Positions 44,381-55,100 of a stretch of 64,000 nucleotides of DNA are shown here, piece by piece. How positions within the stretch are numbered: position 1 is the first letter of the stretch; the number at the start of each line of letters is the position of its first letter. A program made the translations under genes and the position numbers. Source of the stretch: Hymenochaete sp. R1 (lineage: Eukaryota; Basidiomycota; Agaricomycetes; Hymenochaetales; Hymenochaetaceae); NCBI GenBank assembly GCA_019400425.1, contig JAFREE010000052.1, positions 1-64,000 on the forward strand. The letters run 5' to 3'. Below the pieces are notes generated by a model. It did no database searches. It was not told the origin of the DNA and saw only the letters and a list, made by a program, of their open reading frames with translations.

Positions 44381-47066
44381 ATGTCAACGACCACAATGAC
44401 ACACACCTCCAGTAAACCGTCGACGCCTGCGCCTTCCTTAGGGCAAGATACTGGATCCGCGAGCCACGTTTTCTCTTCTCCACTTAACCAGTCCACCACC
44501 CCGCAACCACAGGCTCAAACAAGCTCGTCTCCCACGCATTCCGTCCCAATGGCAAGCACTTCCTCAACCACTACCACTACCACCTGGACCGACCCTCCAT
44601 GGTCAGGTTGGATCGAGACAACACTTGACGCCCTCATTATTCTTGAGGCAGCAAGGCGAGGTCTTATCCCACGTGTTACGCGCCGCCTCGTTGATGCTGA
44701 GAGGCGTATGATTTCTTCTGGCGCAGTCTTCGTGTTCGATGAAGATGAATCAGGGATCAAAAGATGGACGGACGGTTTCTTCTGGAGCCCAAGTAGGATT
44801 CTAGGAAATTTTCTGCTTTATCGAGAAACGGAAAGGAGGGGAAGTGGCGGGAGGAGGGGAGGGAAAGAGGGAAAGGAGAGTAAAGGGAAGGGAGACAGAG
44901 AAGGTGATGGGGGCCTACTGGTCGTCAGCGACTCATTTGAGGCTCCATCAGGAGCGGGAAGCTCGACTCCGCAAGCGCAAGGCCCGTCGCAGCCTAGTTC
45001 GTCCTCTGTCGCGGGTCTCATAGGAGCCAACGGGAGTTTGGCTCGTCCAAAAGGTGAACCAGGAATGACTGGGATAGACAAGCAACGCGAAAGAAGCTTG
45101 GTCGGATCGTTAACGAACTCGTACAAGTTCAAGCAGGACGGAATGATGAAGAAGGTCAGTTGACCTTCGCGTAATTTCGAAGAAAGAATACTCATTGGGA
45201 GTCGCCACATTGACCGCTCTTCATCCGCAGACCTTTTCCCTAACGCTTTCCGGCATAACGCACCACTTAATATCTTACTACAAAGTCGCTGACGTTTCCG
45301 CCGGTAGACTCCGTACTCCCTCGTCCCTTCCCGAACTCGCATCCCTTGATATTTCTCCCGAGTATCTTGAAAAGACTCATTTTCGCTGTCCACCGCGTGT
45401 TGAGATTGGAAGGGATGGTCGTATGAGATATCGAGGCGAAGGTGATGAACCTGGCCCAGCCGTGGCAACTACAGGCGCAACAGCAGGTCCTTCAGGTGCT
45501 GTGCCCAGTGGGAGTGGCGGTTCCGTGGCGGGACCTAGTGGTACTACAGGAGGCACTGGTAGTGGAAGCGGTGCTGTGATTGCCGGCGGAGGAAGATTTC
45601 AACACCCACAACCTCAACTGCTGCTGAACCTTGAAACGACAAGAGAAGAACCTTCGTCAATTTCGACCTCCCAACCACCACCACAAGCTCCTGTCGCCAG
45701 CCCCTCACATACCGTTACAGGACCAACTTATACTCAGCCTCTACCTCATCCTCATACACAGCATACCAAACGAGATAGGGCCCTAAGAAGGTATGACCCT
45801 TACGCATCGTCTTACACCAATTCTGGCACGAGCTCGCTCTCGAATACTATGGGAATGGCGATGGGAGAAGTATCGGGCTCGAACCTAGTGTCACCCTCTG
45901 TGACTCCCGGCAGCAAGCGCGTCAGAAAAAGAGGGTCTTCAGGCGCACAAAGAGGTAGTGAAAGTGAGGGTGCAAGTGGAAGTGGGGCGAGTCTAAGCCC
46001 TGTCGCCGTGACAGGACATCACTCCCAGACTGCGGTCCACACTCATCCCCAAAGTCATACGCAAGCGCAGTATCCCATGGTCAGTCAACCTCAAAGCAAC
46101 GAGATGACGTCTGGCGGATCAAGCGGAGCGACATATACGTACCCGAGCACGGGTCCGGCACCAACGCCTTCAATGAGCTCGGGAGCAGGAGCAGGACCAT
46201 ACTACGCACCGCATCCGTCCCATAGTACCCTTTCGCATTCTCATTCTCATAGTCATACGAATTCTCCTCATATGCATCCCTCGCACTCGATGCACCCGCA
46301 CACAACGGGACATGGACCATCCTCTCATAGTCAATATGCGCATCTCTACTCATCTCCTTCAAACGGGGCAGGCGCTGGTACAAGCACCCCACCTCCCGCA
46401 CCGGCTATGACGAGCTCGCCTGTGCCTTCCTCACATATGGGTGTCAGTGGTTATGGCAGCTATACCGGCTCAGCTGCAGCGTCCGGAGTCCGGGGAACAT
46501 CGACAAGTGGAGGTGACATGGGTGTGGGTTACGCTTCCCCATCGCCAGCCCCTGTTCCGTCATATTACACGCACGCTGGACCTTCATCCCACGGGCACGC
46601 CACATCGCACTCTAGTTTGAGTGGAATGGCAGGTAATAGCTCACCGATGAGTGTCGGTATGAGCTCAGCCCTTGGCGGACACGGAATGTGGGGTTCTAGC
46701 GCGGCTTCCGGAGCTTCGGCGTCGACAACCAACCAAAGCGGGACGGGGACGACATCGGTTTATGCATCACCTAGTCGTTCCTCTAACGTCGGTTCTTTAC
46801 CAGTGATGGCGAGCCTTCCCCCGATGTCTTCTTTGTCCCCTCATCCGCCCATGTCCGGGGCTGGTGGGCAAATGTCTTCTATGTCGGCTATGGGAGGAAA
46901 TGTGGGCAAGGTCGAAGAGGATGACGGGAGGTCAGGACTTCTGATGCATCAGCATCACGGGACGGGTCATGGGATGGGTACTATGGGGAGTAGTGTCATG
47001 GGAGGCGGGATGAACGTTGGAATGAATGGAATGGGTGGTGTTATGGGTGGAGGGGGAGGGGGCTGA
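44381..47066 (+). CDS. WOPR-domain transcription factor (Gti1/Pac2/Wor1 family)
   Basis: DNA-binding regulator of the fungal WOPR family, whose members control morphological switching, development and, in pathogens, virulence programmes. Two exons (44381-45154, 45231-47066) give 869 aa. WOPR box part 1: WSGWIETTLDALIILEAARR (about residues 74-93), RVTRRLVDAERRMISSGAVF, then SGIKRWTDGFFWSPSRILGN. A Gly/Glu/Lys linker and Ser/Pro insert follow. Part 2 spans the intron: SYKFKQDGMMKK|TFSLTL, HHLISYYKVADVSAGRLRTP. The remaining ~500 residues are low-complexity, rich in Ser, Gly, His, Pro and Met (HSHSHSHTNSPHMHPSHSMH), probably disordered activation sequence. The single intron splits the WOPR domain. 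Gene symbol withheld because paralogues (Gti1 versus Wor1 class) cannot be separated by eye. Confidence 0.92.
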
Positions 47067-48716
47067 GGGACAGGAGAAGAAGAATTTGGATGAGGTTCTG
47101 GAGTCTGAAGAGGTTGGGAGTTCTTATACTTTCAAATGTGCTTTGGTTTGGAGACTGACACGCTGTCAGATTCGCAGGCTTTAGGCTTCGCTCTCCCGTC
47201 CCGCCCACTCAATTTTACGCCCGTTTCCAGCCTTATTCAGCCTCGTCGCCACAGGCTTTCCTGGTTCCGTTCCGCTATTTCACATCGATTTAGACTCTCC
47301 GTTCATTCCTTGGCTACGTCCGGCATCCAAAGTAGCCAATCGCCATACTTGTGGGATTTCGAAATTCGGGACTTGCCTTTGCTGAGGACAAGATGATTGG
47401 CCTTTTCCAACCTTCCGGTGACATAAAAGGGCCTCATTATATATCCCAAGCAATGTGGAACAACTGAAAGCGGTTGCGGACTCTCTTCGGGAGTTCCGTG
47501 AACTTGTTGTATTTCTCAGCTCGTGACCGGTACCATGCTGTTCCGTGGTTGAATCCTCACTTTTCCTCTTAACACCCGCACTTCTTTTCCCTTCGGGCTT
47601 TTATAGCGGTGATGATCCATGATCTGCATTCGCCAAGTCCTCGCATTCCAGTCTCATCTCTCCACCTTCATCGCGTTTCGCGCTCTTTCCTCGGCGTCCC
47701 CTTACGTTTGATCACTTCTACTTTCGGGTTTCTGGTTGCTTTTGACTCTGCCCATGCTTTCCATTGTTATCAATGTCTTCGCCGTTTACGACTCAGTCTT
47801 TCACGACCGATCTGTCCTTGTTTTTTTCTCTCATTTATTCAGTATCCGACATCTCATTTTTTCCCCGCATACAATCATTTTCTGGTGAGCGAACTCGCTT
47901 CTTCGTCCCCTCCAAGTTGATTACCTCTTTCCCCCTTCGTCATCGCCGTCTTGGGTTTGATTCCTTTTTTGTTACGATACCTGCTTTGCGCCCGTGCTAC
48001 GCATTTATGATTCTCCCCCCGGAATAACTTCCTTTTTTTGATTTCCATTTCTTTGATACCTTCATACCTTTTTCCCGGCATTTCTCCCTCTTCCCTTATC
48101 ACCTTCATCTTCGCATTTCTGGCATTGTTGTACTTTCTTTTTTTCTTTCTTTCTTTGGGGCTTCTCGCCTGCTTTCTCGTTTATGCTCTTCTCGTTTTCA
48201 AGTTTATCTTTTCTGGTTAGTCTTTTCTGAGGCTCGAAGAGCCGGAAGCTGAACTTTGTACTATTTGGAAGACGAACATGTCTGTGTTGCGTCACCTCCC
48301 TTTCTTTGAGCTTACAAGCCCGTACATGTAAATAACAACACATTCCTGAATCTTTCCCCGTCACCATTGCACTGCGATATTTCTATTGTAGGTGCAATTC
48401 TTAAGTGAAGACTAGAACTTTGCCTTATAAAGTTTTATGCCCAAATATTGAAGGCGGACCGAAAACGTCGGATAACGTCACGCGCCCCTCCATTGACTAA
48501 ATTTAACGCGCAACTTGAATCGTCGATCGATTCAACTCCGTTACTCTTCTTTCGACCAACACTACCGTGACTACAGAATTCGTCGCTGGTGCTTTTACGC
48601 GTCTTTATTGATAAACCCCCGAATTTATCTTTCAAAGAAAAGAAAAGAATTCCTTTGAAGAGAAAATACGACAACTCCGCACTACGTACGCACTCTGAAC
48701 GCGAACAGAGAGCAAA
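47067..48716. other. Intergenic between WOPR gene and RRP45
   Basis: 1.65 kb, pyrimidine-rich, with a TTTC microsatellite at about 48142-48160. Presumably the WOPR 3'UTR and the RRP45 promoter. No gene recognised. Confidence 0.5.
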
Positions 48717-49961
48717 ATGCGCCCTGCTTCGCCTTCGTTGCCAGAACGCGATTTCACGCTCGAAGCGCTTGCAGAAGGACTTCGGCTCGATGGGAGAGGG
48801 CTTTTGGATGCAAGACGCATCAGTGTGGACTTTGGAGGTGAGCTCGGCTGGGTGGAGTGTGCGATGGGCAAGACGAGGTGAGTTACGTATCCATTTCCAG
48901 GTTGTCTCTCCCAAAGAGACGTGCTTTCTCCTGCTTTCAAACCGAGCATTATGCGTAGTATCGAGGTCCTAAGGTGGTGTTTACTGACATTCATATTGTT
49001 CTATCTTTAGAGTTCTCGCGAGCGTCGAAGCAACGATGGTACGCCCACCGCCCGAACGACCTTTAGAGGGCATCATCACCATCCACTCCGAAATTTCACC
49101 CATGGCTTCCGCTGATTTTGAACCCGGAAGGTAGGTACGTTACTTCTCGTAGCACCCTCTTACCTTAGCTTGTGGTTAATATTGACATTCACATTTTTGT
49201 GGACGTATAGGACGAGCGACGAAGAGGTGTTGATAACTCGTATGCTCGAAAAGGTCGTACGTAGAAGCGATTCGGTCGATCGGGAGTCGCTATGTGTCCT
49301 TGCGGGTCAACGGGTAAGTCTGTCTATCAAATATTGCTCGTGTAATGTAGTTGTTTAATCGTTCATGTTTCCACCGTACTGTGTAGGTCTGGCATATTCG
49401 TCTTACCCTGCACTTCCTTGCGGATGATGGAAACATGCTCGACTGCGCCTGTCTTGCTGCCATTGTTGCTTTAAAGCATTTCCGACGGCCTGAAGTTGAG
49501 GTTATTGGCGAAGAAGTGACAGTGGTGAGTTGCAATAATGTCTTATAGCGTAGCAACTAAACTGATGTAATGCTGATTTTTTTTTTGAACTTCTGTAGCA
49601 CCCTCCAGAAGAACGTGCACCAGTCCCGTTGTCAATGCACCACACACCCTATGTCCTCACGTTCGCCTCGTTTATTCTCCCGTCTGAAAACACGCAGATT
49701 CATTACACGCCTTCATCGCCAACACTGACTTTGCTCGACCCCACTCATCTCGAGTCACGGCTCGCGACGGGGACATTGTCCCTCGCTTTGACAGCCCAAC
49801 GGGAGATTTGTGTATTACAAAAGGCTGGCGGTGCACCAATAGAGAGGGGGGACGTGTTGAAGATGGTTGACATTGGAGTGATAAGGGTAAGGGAAATTGA
49901 TGCATTAGTTGAGAAGAGCATCAAGGAGGATTGGGATAGAAGAGGAATCGAGTTGCGATGA
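48717..49961 (+). CDS. RRP45: Exosome complex subunit RRP45 (RNase PH-like)
   Basis: Ring subunit of the eukaryotic RNA exosome (RNase PH fold, catalytically inactive in eukaryotes), acting in nuclear and cytoplasmic 3'-5' RNA processing and decay. Five exons (48717-48877, 49011-49130, 49211-49313, 49387-49524, 49599-49961) total 885 bp, 294 aa. Diagnostic blocks: EGLRLDGRGLLDARRISVDF near the N-terminus, CAMGKTRVLASVEATMVRPP, EGIITIHSEISPMASADFEP, LCVLAGQRVWHIRLTLHFLA, GNMLDCACLAAIVALKHFRR and a C-terminal PH domain second half (LHMMPYVLTFA-like HHTPYVLTFASF). Length fits the fungal family. Start is the first Met in frame, directly preceding the conserved N-terminal block. Confidence 0.93.
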
Positions 49962-50133
49962 TGCATGAGGAGCGGGTGACTGGTATTGGTAAATGCCAGC
50001 AGTTACTGTCACAAGCAATGCTAAATTCCGTAAATCTGTGGTATTCACTTTAAGTCCATACAGAATGACGATCGTTTCTGGAATGCGATTAAGCCATATT
50101 CATGATCGTTGAACGACTTAAAGATGAATATCA

Positions 50134-51777
50134 TTAGCTCTCCATTTTTATAAACGTCCTCGCTTCTTCCCAGCCCATCCTTTCCCTCTCCTTATTTGTT
50201 TTCTCTCCTCTGTTTACCTCTTCGTCGTCAATGCGCTTCCACGTTTCGTAATCGACAACCCTTCCTTCCCGTTGAGCTTTAGCAACTTCTGACGGCACGC
50301 TGTCCAAATCGGCATCCGAGTTCAGAAGCTGGATCGAATCGGTAGGGGATGGTGCTGAGTCTACCGCCATCGTCTGCGTTTGAACCATCTCTTTCACTTC
50401 GACGCTGGTGACGCCAATATCTTCACTCTCTTTCCGTTTCCCAGCCCAAAAATCAGCCAGCATCGTGTCCACGACCGTATGTGCATCCATCATCGTACTC
50501 GCCAGAACACCCTTCGCACCCATAGCTGCCCACCCGCTTGTGTAAACTCCCTTTAAAATTCTTCCTTGTTCATTAAGGACACGATTCCGTACGTTTCGTA
50601 TGTGTCCGAGAAGTGGGTCCGCGAAAGCGTCGGTTGGGGAAGACGTGTATCCAAGGGAAGTGTAGATGAGGTCCGTAGAAAGCGTGGATGTCTCTCCAGT
50701 GGGGACTGCACGAAGTGGGGCATTTTGGGTTTGTGAGACTGGTTCTAGGGCGGTATGTGCGAGAGTTAAGTCAAGAGCTCGAGATGAGGATGAAGGCGCT
50801 GGTGTCACTCCCGTCGGGCCACGGAAGAATTCGAGGGACCACGACTTATCTGCACCTGTTGTGCTGCGACCTTTCTGCAAGAGGTCCATTAGGCGTTTTT
50901 GTTGCCTCGTCAGCGGACCTCTTCCACCTTTATCCAAAGGTGTTTCATCCATAGCTTCCTGCACTAGGTCCTTTCCAAGAGGAACGAAATCCACGCCGTC
51001 GATGTTCATCATTTCCCTAAGCTCCTTCGTAGTGAAGCTGGCTTCGCGGGGGCCTCGTCGTCCGACAACGCTCACATGCTTTACCCTGGAAGCAGAGAGG
51101 ACGTCAAGAACATGTTGCGGAACGTCGTATTTCGAAAGATGTGATAATGGAGACAGGAGAATACGAGCGACATCGAGAGCAACATTTCCGTGACCAATGA
51201 TAGTGACGTGTTCAGCTTTGTCCACAGGCGGAGGCTCGGGAGTTCCCAGGTCCAAAGTCGAGCCCAGACGTGCTGGGTGAGCGGTGTACCAATGTACAAG
51301 GTCGAGAGCAGGAAAGACACGGGAGGAAGGCGGGAGCTGTGGGTGAAGGCGTGGGATGGTGCACCCTGAGGCAAGGAGGATGTGTGAGTAGTGAGGAAAG
51401 AGAGATTGCAAAGGTATGTTGACGGAATGAGGTATTGGACTGGGATTAGTCCCAATATTGACGTTGCCGAAGAACTTCAAGCGGGTATCTTTTCCAGCTT
51501 CGTCAAATTTGTGCGTGCAATTCTGCGGCAGACTTTATCATGAGAAGAAAGTGGTAGTATGGAAGGATATGTTACGTGCCTTGACTTCTGGGTGATCAGG
51601 TGCTACACCATACCTTACGAGGCCATGAGGCGCCCAAAGCCTATCGTAAATATGTATAGAGAGCTGAGGCGCATTGTGCGGCACGGCATCCCCGACGAGC
51701 TGAAGAAGTCGCGAGGCAGCGAAGAAAGCCGATGGTCCTCCACCGACAATGGCGAGCTTCATTCGTGCATTCGCCAT
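50134..51777 (-). CDS. ARH1: NADPH:adrenodoxin/ferredoxin oxidoreductase
   Basis: FAD flavoenzyme that passes electrons from NADPH to mitochondrial ferredoxin for iron-sulfur cluster and heme A synthesis. Two exons (51777-51580, 51522-50134) give 528 aa. Motifs: FAD-binding VGGGPSAFFAASRLL at residue ~11, YDRLWAPHGLVRYGVAPDHP, NADPH-binding IIGHGNVALDVARILL, VVGRRGPREASFTTKELREM, and C-terminal GWAAMGAKGVLASTMMDAHT. The C-terminus carries an extra acidic insert. The intron at 51523-51579 uses an apparent GC donor (CAAG|GCACGT), needed to keep VK|NCTHKF. No mitochondrial presequence is visible: translation starts only ten residues before the FAD motif, with an in-frame TAA closely upstream. 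A copia element is inserted 84 bp before the ATG, so a 5' exon may have been separated, or the protein uses an internal signal. Confidence 0.92.
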
Positions 51778-51856
51778 TCTTTGAAGATATTAGCCTTCGT
51801 AAGTTTAATGTCGGAACCCAGTCATTTTCACGTCTTAGAGTGCATGGAAGGGTGAG

Positions 51857-51861
51857 GACAG
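51857..51861. repeat. Target-site duplication GACAG (left)
   Basis: GACAG flanks the element immediately before the left LTR and again after the right LTR at 57067-57071. A 5-bp duplication is standard for Ty1/copia integrases. Confidence 0.85.
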
Positions 51862-52135
51862 TATAGAACAATGTGCTCAGCTAACCGTTAAAGATGATGG
51901 TAATAGCTCTTATATATACCTATAGAACAATGTGCTAAAGTAACAAGTAAATAAACAAGTATAGTAATGTGTGTTAAAGATGAACGTACCTCAGCTAACC
52001 GTTAAAGATGATGGTAATAGCTGAGGTTCGAACATGTTATGAAAGAGTCTGAAATAGCAAAAAGATCGGCTGACACCGGATATAAAAGGAAACGATCGAC
52101 TCGTAACTCTCGTCGATACTTGAACATGTCCAACA
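51862..52135 (-). repeat. LTR (3' LTR of the minus-strand element)
   Basis: 274 bp, identical to 56793-57066. Contains internal direct repeats: TATAGAACAATGTGCT occurs at 51862 and again about 57 bp on, and a 30-bp unit starting AGCTAACCGTTAAAGATG occurs at about 51880 and 51992. On the minus strand a TATATATAAG sequence (51910-51919) lies about 133 bp upstream of the ARH1 start and could drive read-out transcription. Confidence 0.93.
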
Positions 52136-52147
52136 CTCCCCCCTCGA
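52136..52147 (-). other. Polypurine tract
   Basis: On the minus strand GAGGGGGGAG abuts the 3' LTR (TGTTGG...), the expected place for the primer of plus-strand synthesis. Confidence 0.75.
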
Positions 52148-52154
52148 ACGAGAG

Positions 52155-55100
52155 TTACTCTAGACCCAGCAATTTAACGCATTTAACATGTGCAGGACGG
52201 GGAAGTGGTTTCGTGAGGATGTCTGCGGGATTGTCACTCGAATTAACGCGTTTAAGCGTAACATTTCCCAATTTGACGTGATCTTTGATGTGATGCATCG
52301 GGAGTGCTATGCTTCGGCTTTTGGACATGTGGACGTCTTTTTCTGTCATCTGAATGGCGGCGTTGTTGTCGACTCCAATAGTGGTAGAGTGTCCATGTAG
52401 GGACCGACCAATTTCCATGAAGATGTTCCTGAACCAGAGTACATCTGAAACAGCCGAGGACGCTGCGAGGTACTCGGCTTCTGCTGTGGACTTGGCTACG
52501 ACGGTTTGTTTCTTAGATCGCCATGCCACTGCTGCACCGTTGACCATTACGACGTAACCTGTTGTTGACTTTCCATCGCGTAAAGATCCACCCCAGTCCG
52601 AGTCTGAGTATGCAATAGGAATTGCGTCTTCATTGTGTCGATATGTAATACCCAGATCCTTTGTACCAAGCAGGTAGCGAACAACTCGTTTTGCGGCGCA
52701 TACCTGTGTGGTTCGAGGTGCTGCAAGATACCGTGACAACACGCCGACTGCAAATGAAATGTCGGGTCTGCACGCATTAGCGATCCAGAGCAAACTTCCT
52801 ACAGTCTTGGGATACGGCCATTTGGTATCGATTGGTGATTGATCTGTTTCGAACATCTTTAACGCGCCTGCTACCATCGGTGTGTGTTGGATATTTGCGT
52901 TTTCAAGACCCAGTTCCTCTGCAAGTTTCTGGATCTTAAACGCAACCGAAATACGCACGTAATGTTGTTCCGGGTTCCATTCGATGAGCATTCCCAATAT
53001 AATTGCGGATTTCGTCAAATCTTTCACTTTGAATTTGAAGTCCTTCCCAATGTCCGCAAAGACAACTTCTCGCGGGTCTGTAGCCTTCTGACTTGCATCT
53101 GCTCCTAAACGGCCTGACACCAAGCTGTCATCGACATAGAACACCGCTGTAGCATCCGCGGTCCCGTACTCCCCCTTGGCGATGAGCTTGAAGAAGACCG
53201 AAGGTTCCGAGCGACATTGATGATAGTTCTGTCGCGTCATCGAGTTTGCAAGTGTTTGATTGAATAAGAGAGGCGACTGTTTCATTCCGTAGAGTGCCTT
53301 TTTAAGTCGACCGACAGGATTGCTAAAGGAGGGAGGGGCGAAGAACGGGGGAAGGTAAACGACAATGTTCGGTTGGTCCACTTGAGCGTTGAGAAACGCT
53401 GCCGTTATATCCAATGCAACGAGGTAGGAGTCCTTGTTGGCCCCTAACGCCGCGATGAGCCTGTACGCATTGTAGTCACCCGCTCGAGAGAACGTTTCCA
53501 TGAAGTCTCTCCCAAACTTTTGTAAATCACCACGAACAACCCACCGAGCTTTGAAATCAAATCCGCCCTCCGCATTTGCTTTCTTTGTCAATAAAAGCAT
53601 CCCTGGTACCGGTTTGTCTCCTGGTAAACGCTCGCGAATGTCGAAGACGTCCATGGCTTCGAAGTTTGAAAACTCTTTCGCGATGGCAGTTAGCCACTGG
53701 TCGCGTTCGGGACCTTCGAGAGCGTCGCGAATATGCTTGGGTAAAGAAATAAAGGTGTCCGTTAACGGATCACGTTCGAAAGTGAAGAATGAAGAATGTT
53801 GAAAACAAGAATTAAGAAATGAAACGGAAGAATGATAAGCAAACACATCGGATGGGGAATGTGGAAAAGCGTGTAAAGCTTCGGATTCGAGTAGTTTACG
53901 AGAAGGTTTGTGAACACGGGAAGAACGTCTAGGAGAAATAGAACGAGAGGAGTGTGAGGAAGAATTTGAAGGAATAGAAGTATTGCCACGAGAAACTTGA
54001 GACTGTGTGGAAAGCGTAGGTTGAATGGATGAAGAAGAGGAGTGTAAATGAGAATGAGAGGGAGAAATGCGTCCACGCTGTCTCACGTGATCAAGAAGTC
54101 TAATGTCACGCACGCAAACAGACTCTCCGTTTGACAGCATTACCTTGTACCCCACACTCTCTTTGTAACCAACCACTCGTCCTTCGACTGCCCGATCTTC
54201 CATCTTCGAACGTTTTTCCTGGGGAACCACAGCAGCAACACGCGTACCGAAGGGTAGAAGGTGGGAAATATCGGGTTTAAATCCAAACACGACCTCGTGT
54301 GGAGATTTTCCTTCGACCCCCGACTCGTACAAACGATTAAGACCGTGGACACCATGTAGCATAGCATCAGGCCAAAAGCCGTACGTATTGACCCCCATCG
54401 TTTTTAAATTGACCCTGATAAAGTCCCTAATAGTTCGGTTGGTACGCTCGACCTTCCCATTCATTTGGTGTGCGTATGGAATAGTGGTCCGGTGGGCGAT
54501 ACCGTGGGACTCGTTGTAGGACGTCATTCGGGAGTTTATGAACTCGCCTCCATTGTCCGTTTGTAACGCTTTAACTGTTATGTTGGCTTGGTTACTCAAA
54601 AAAATAACCAGATTGGTCCAGAGCGAGAGTATTATCGCTGAGTCTTTGGACTTAAGAGGATATGCCCATACATAGTTTGAGAAATCATCGACAATGACGA
54701 GGGCGTAACGCGATCCTCCAATCGATGGCTGATCAATAGACAACAGGTCGGCAAAAAGTAGATCCCCCACGGCGTGTGACGGGGAAGTTCGAGAAGGAGA
54801 GGGTCCAGCCGCAGTTTTTGTTAGAGCGCACTCACGGCACGGTGGTAATGACTTAGAGGTGAGATTAATTTCCTTTACTCTTCCGCGTGCGACAGCTGAT
54901 CTTATTGTCTCTTGATTGATATGCCCTGTCGCAGAATGCAGGAATTCCATCGAAACCGTAGTAGGAGGTGGTTTTCCGTTGATAGACAGTAGCGCGAACT
55001 TTGAGTCGACTTTGACGCGTTTGGATACGAGGAACATGAAAAGGCGGTCGCTTGTGAAGCCCGAAGCGATAGTTCGTCCATCCACTTCCAAAGTGGGTTC

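Noticed and set aside
45515..46400. Minus-strand frames opposite the WOPR gene
   Set aside because: Shadows of the biased Ser/His/Gly-coding strand.
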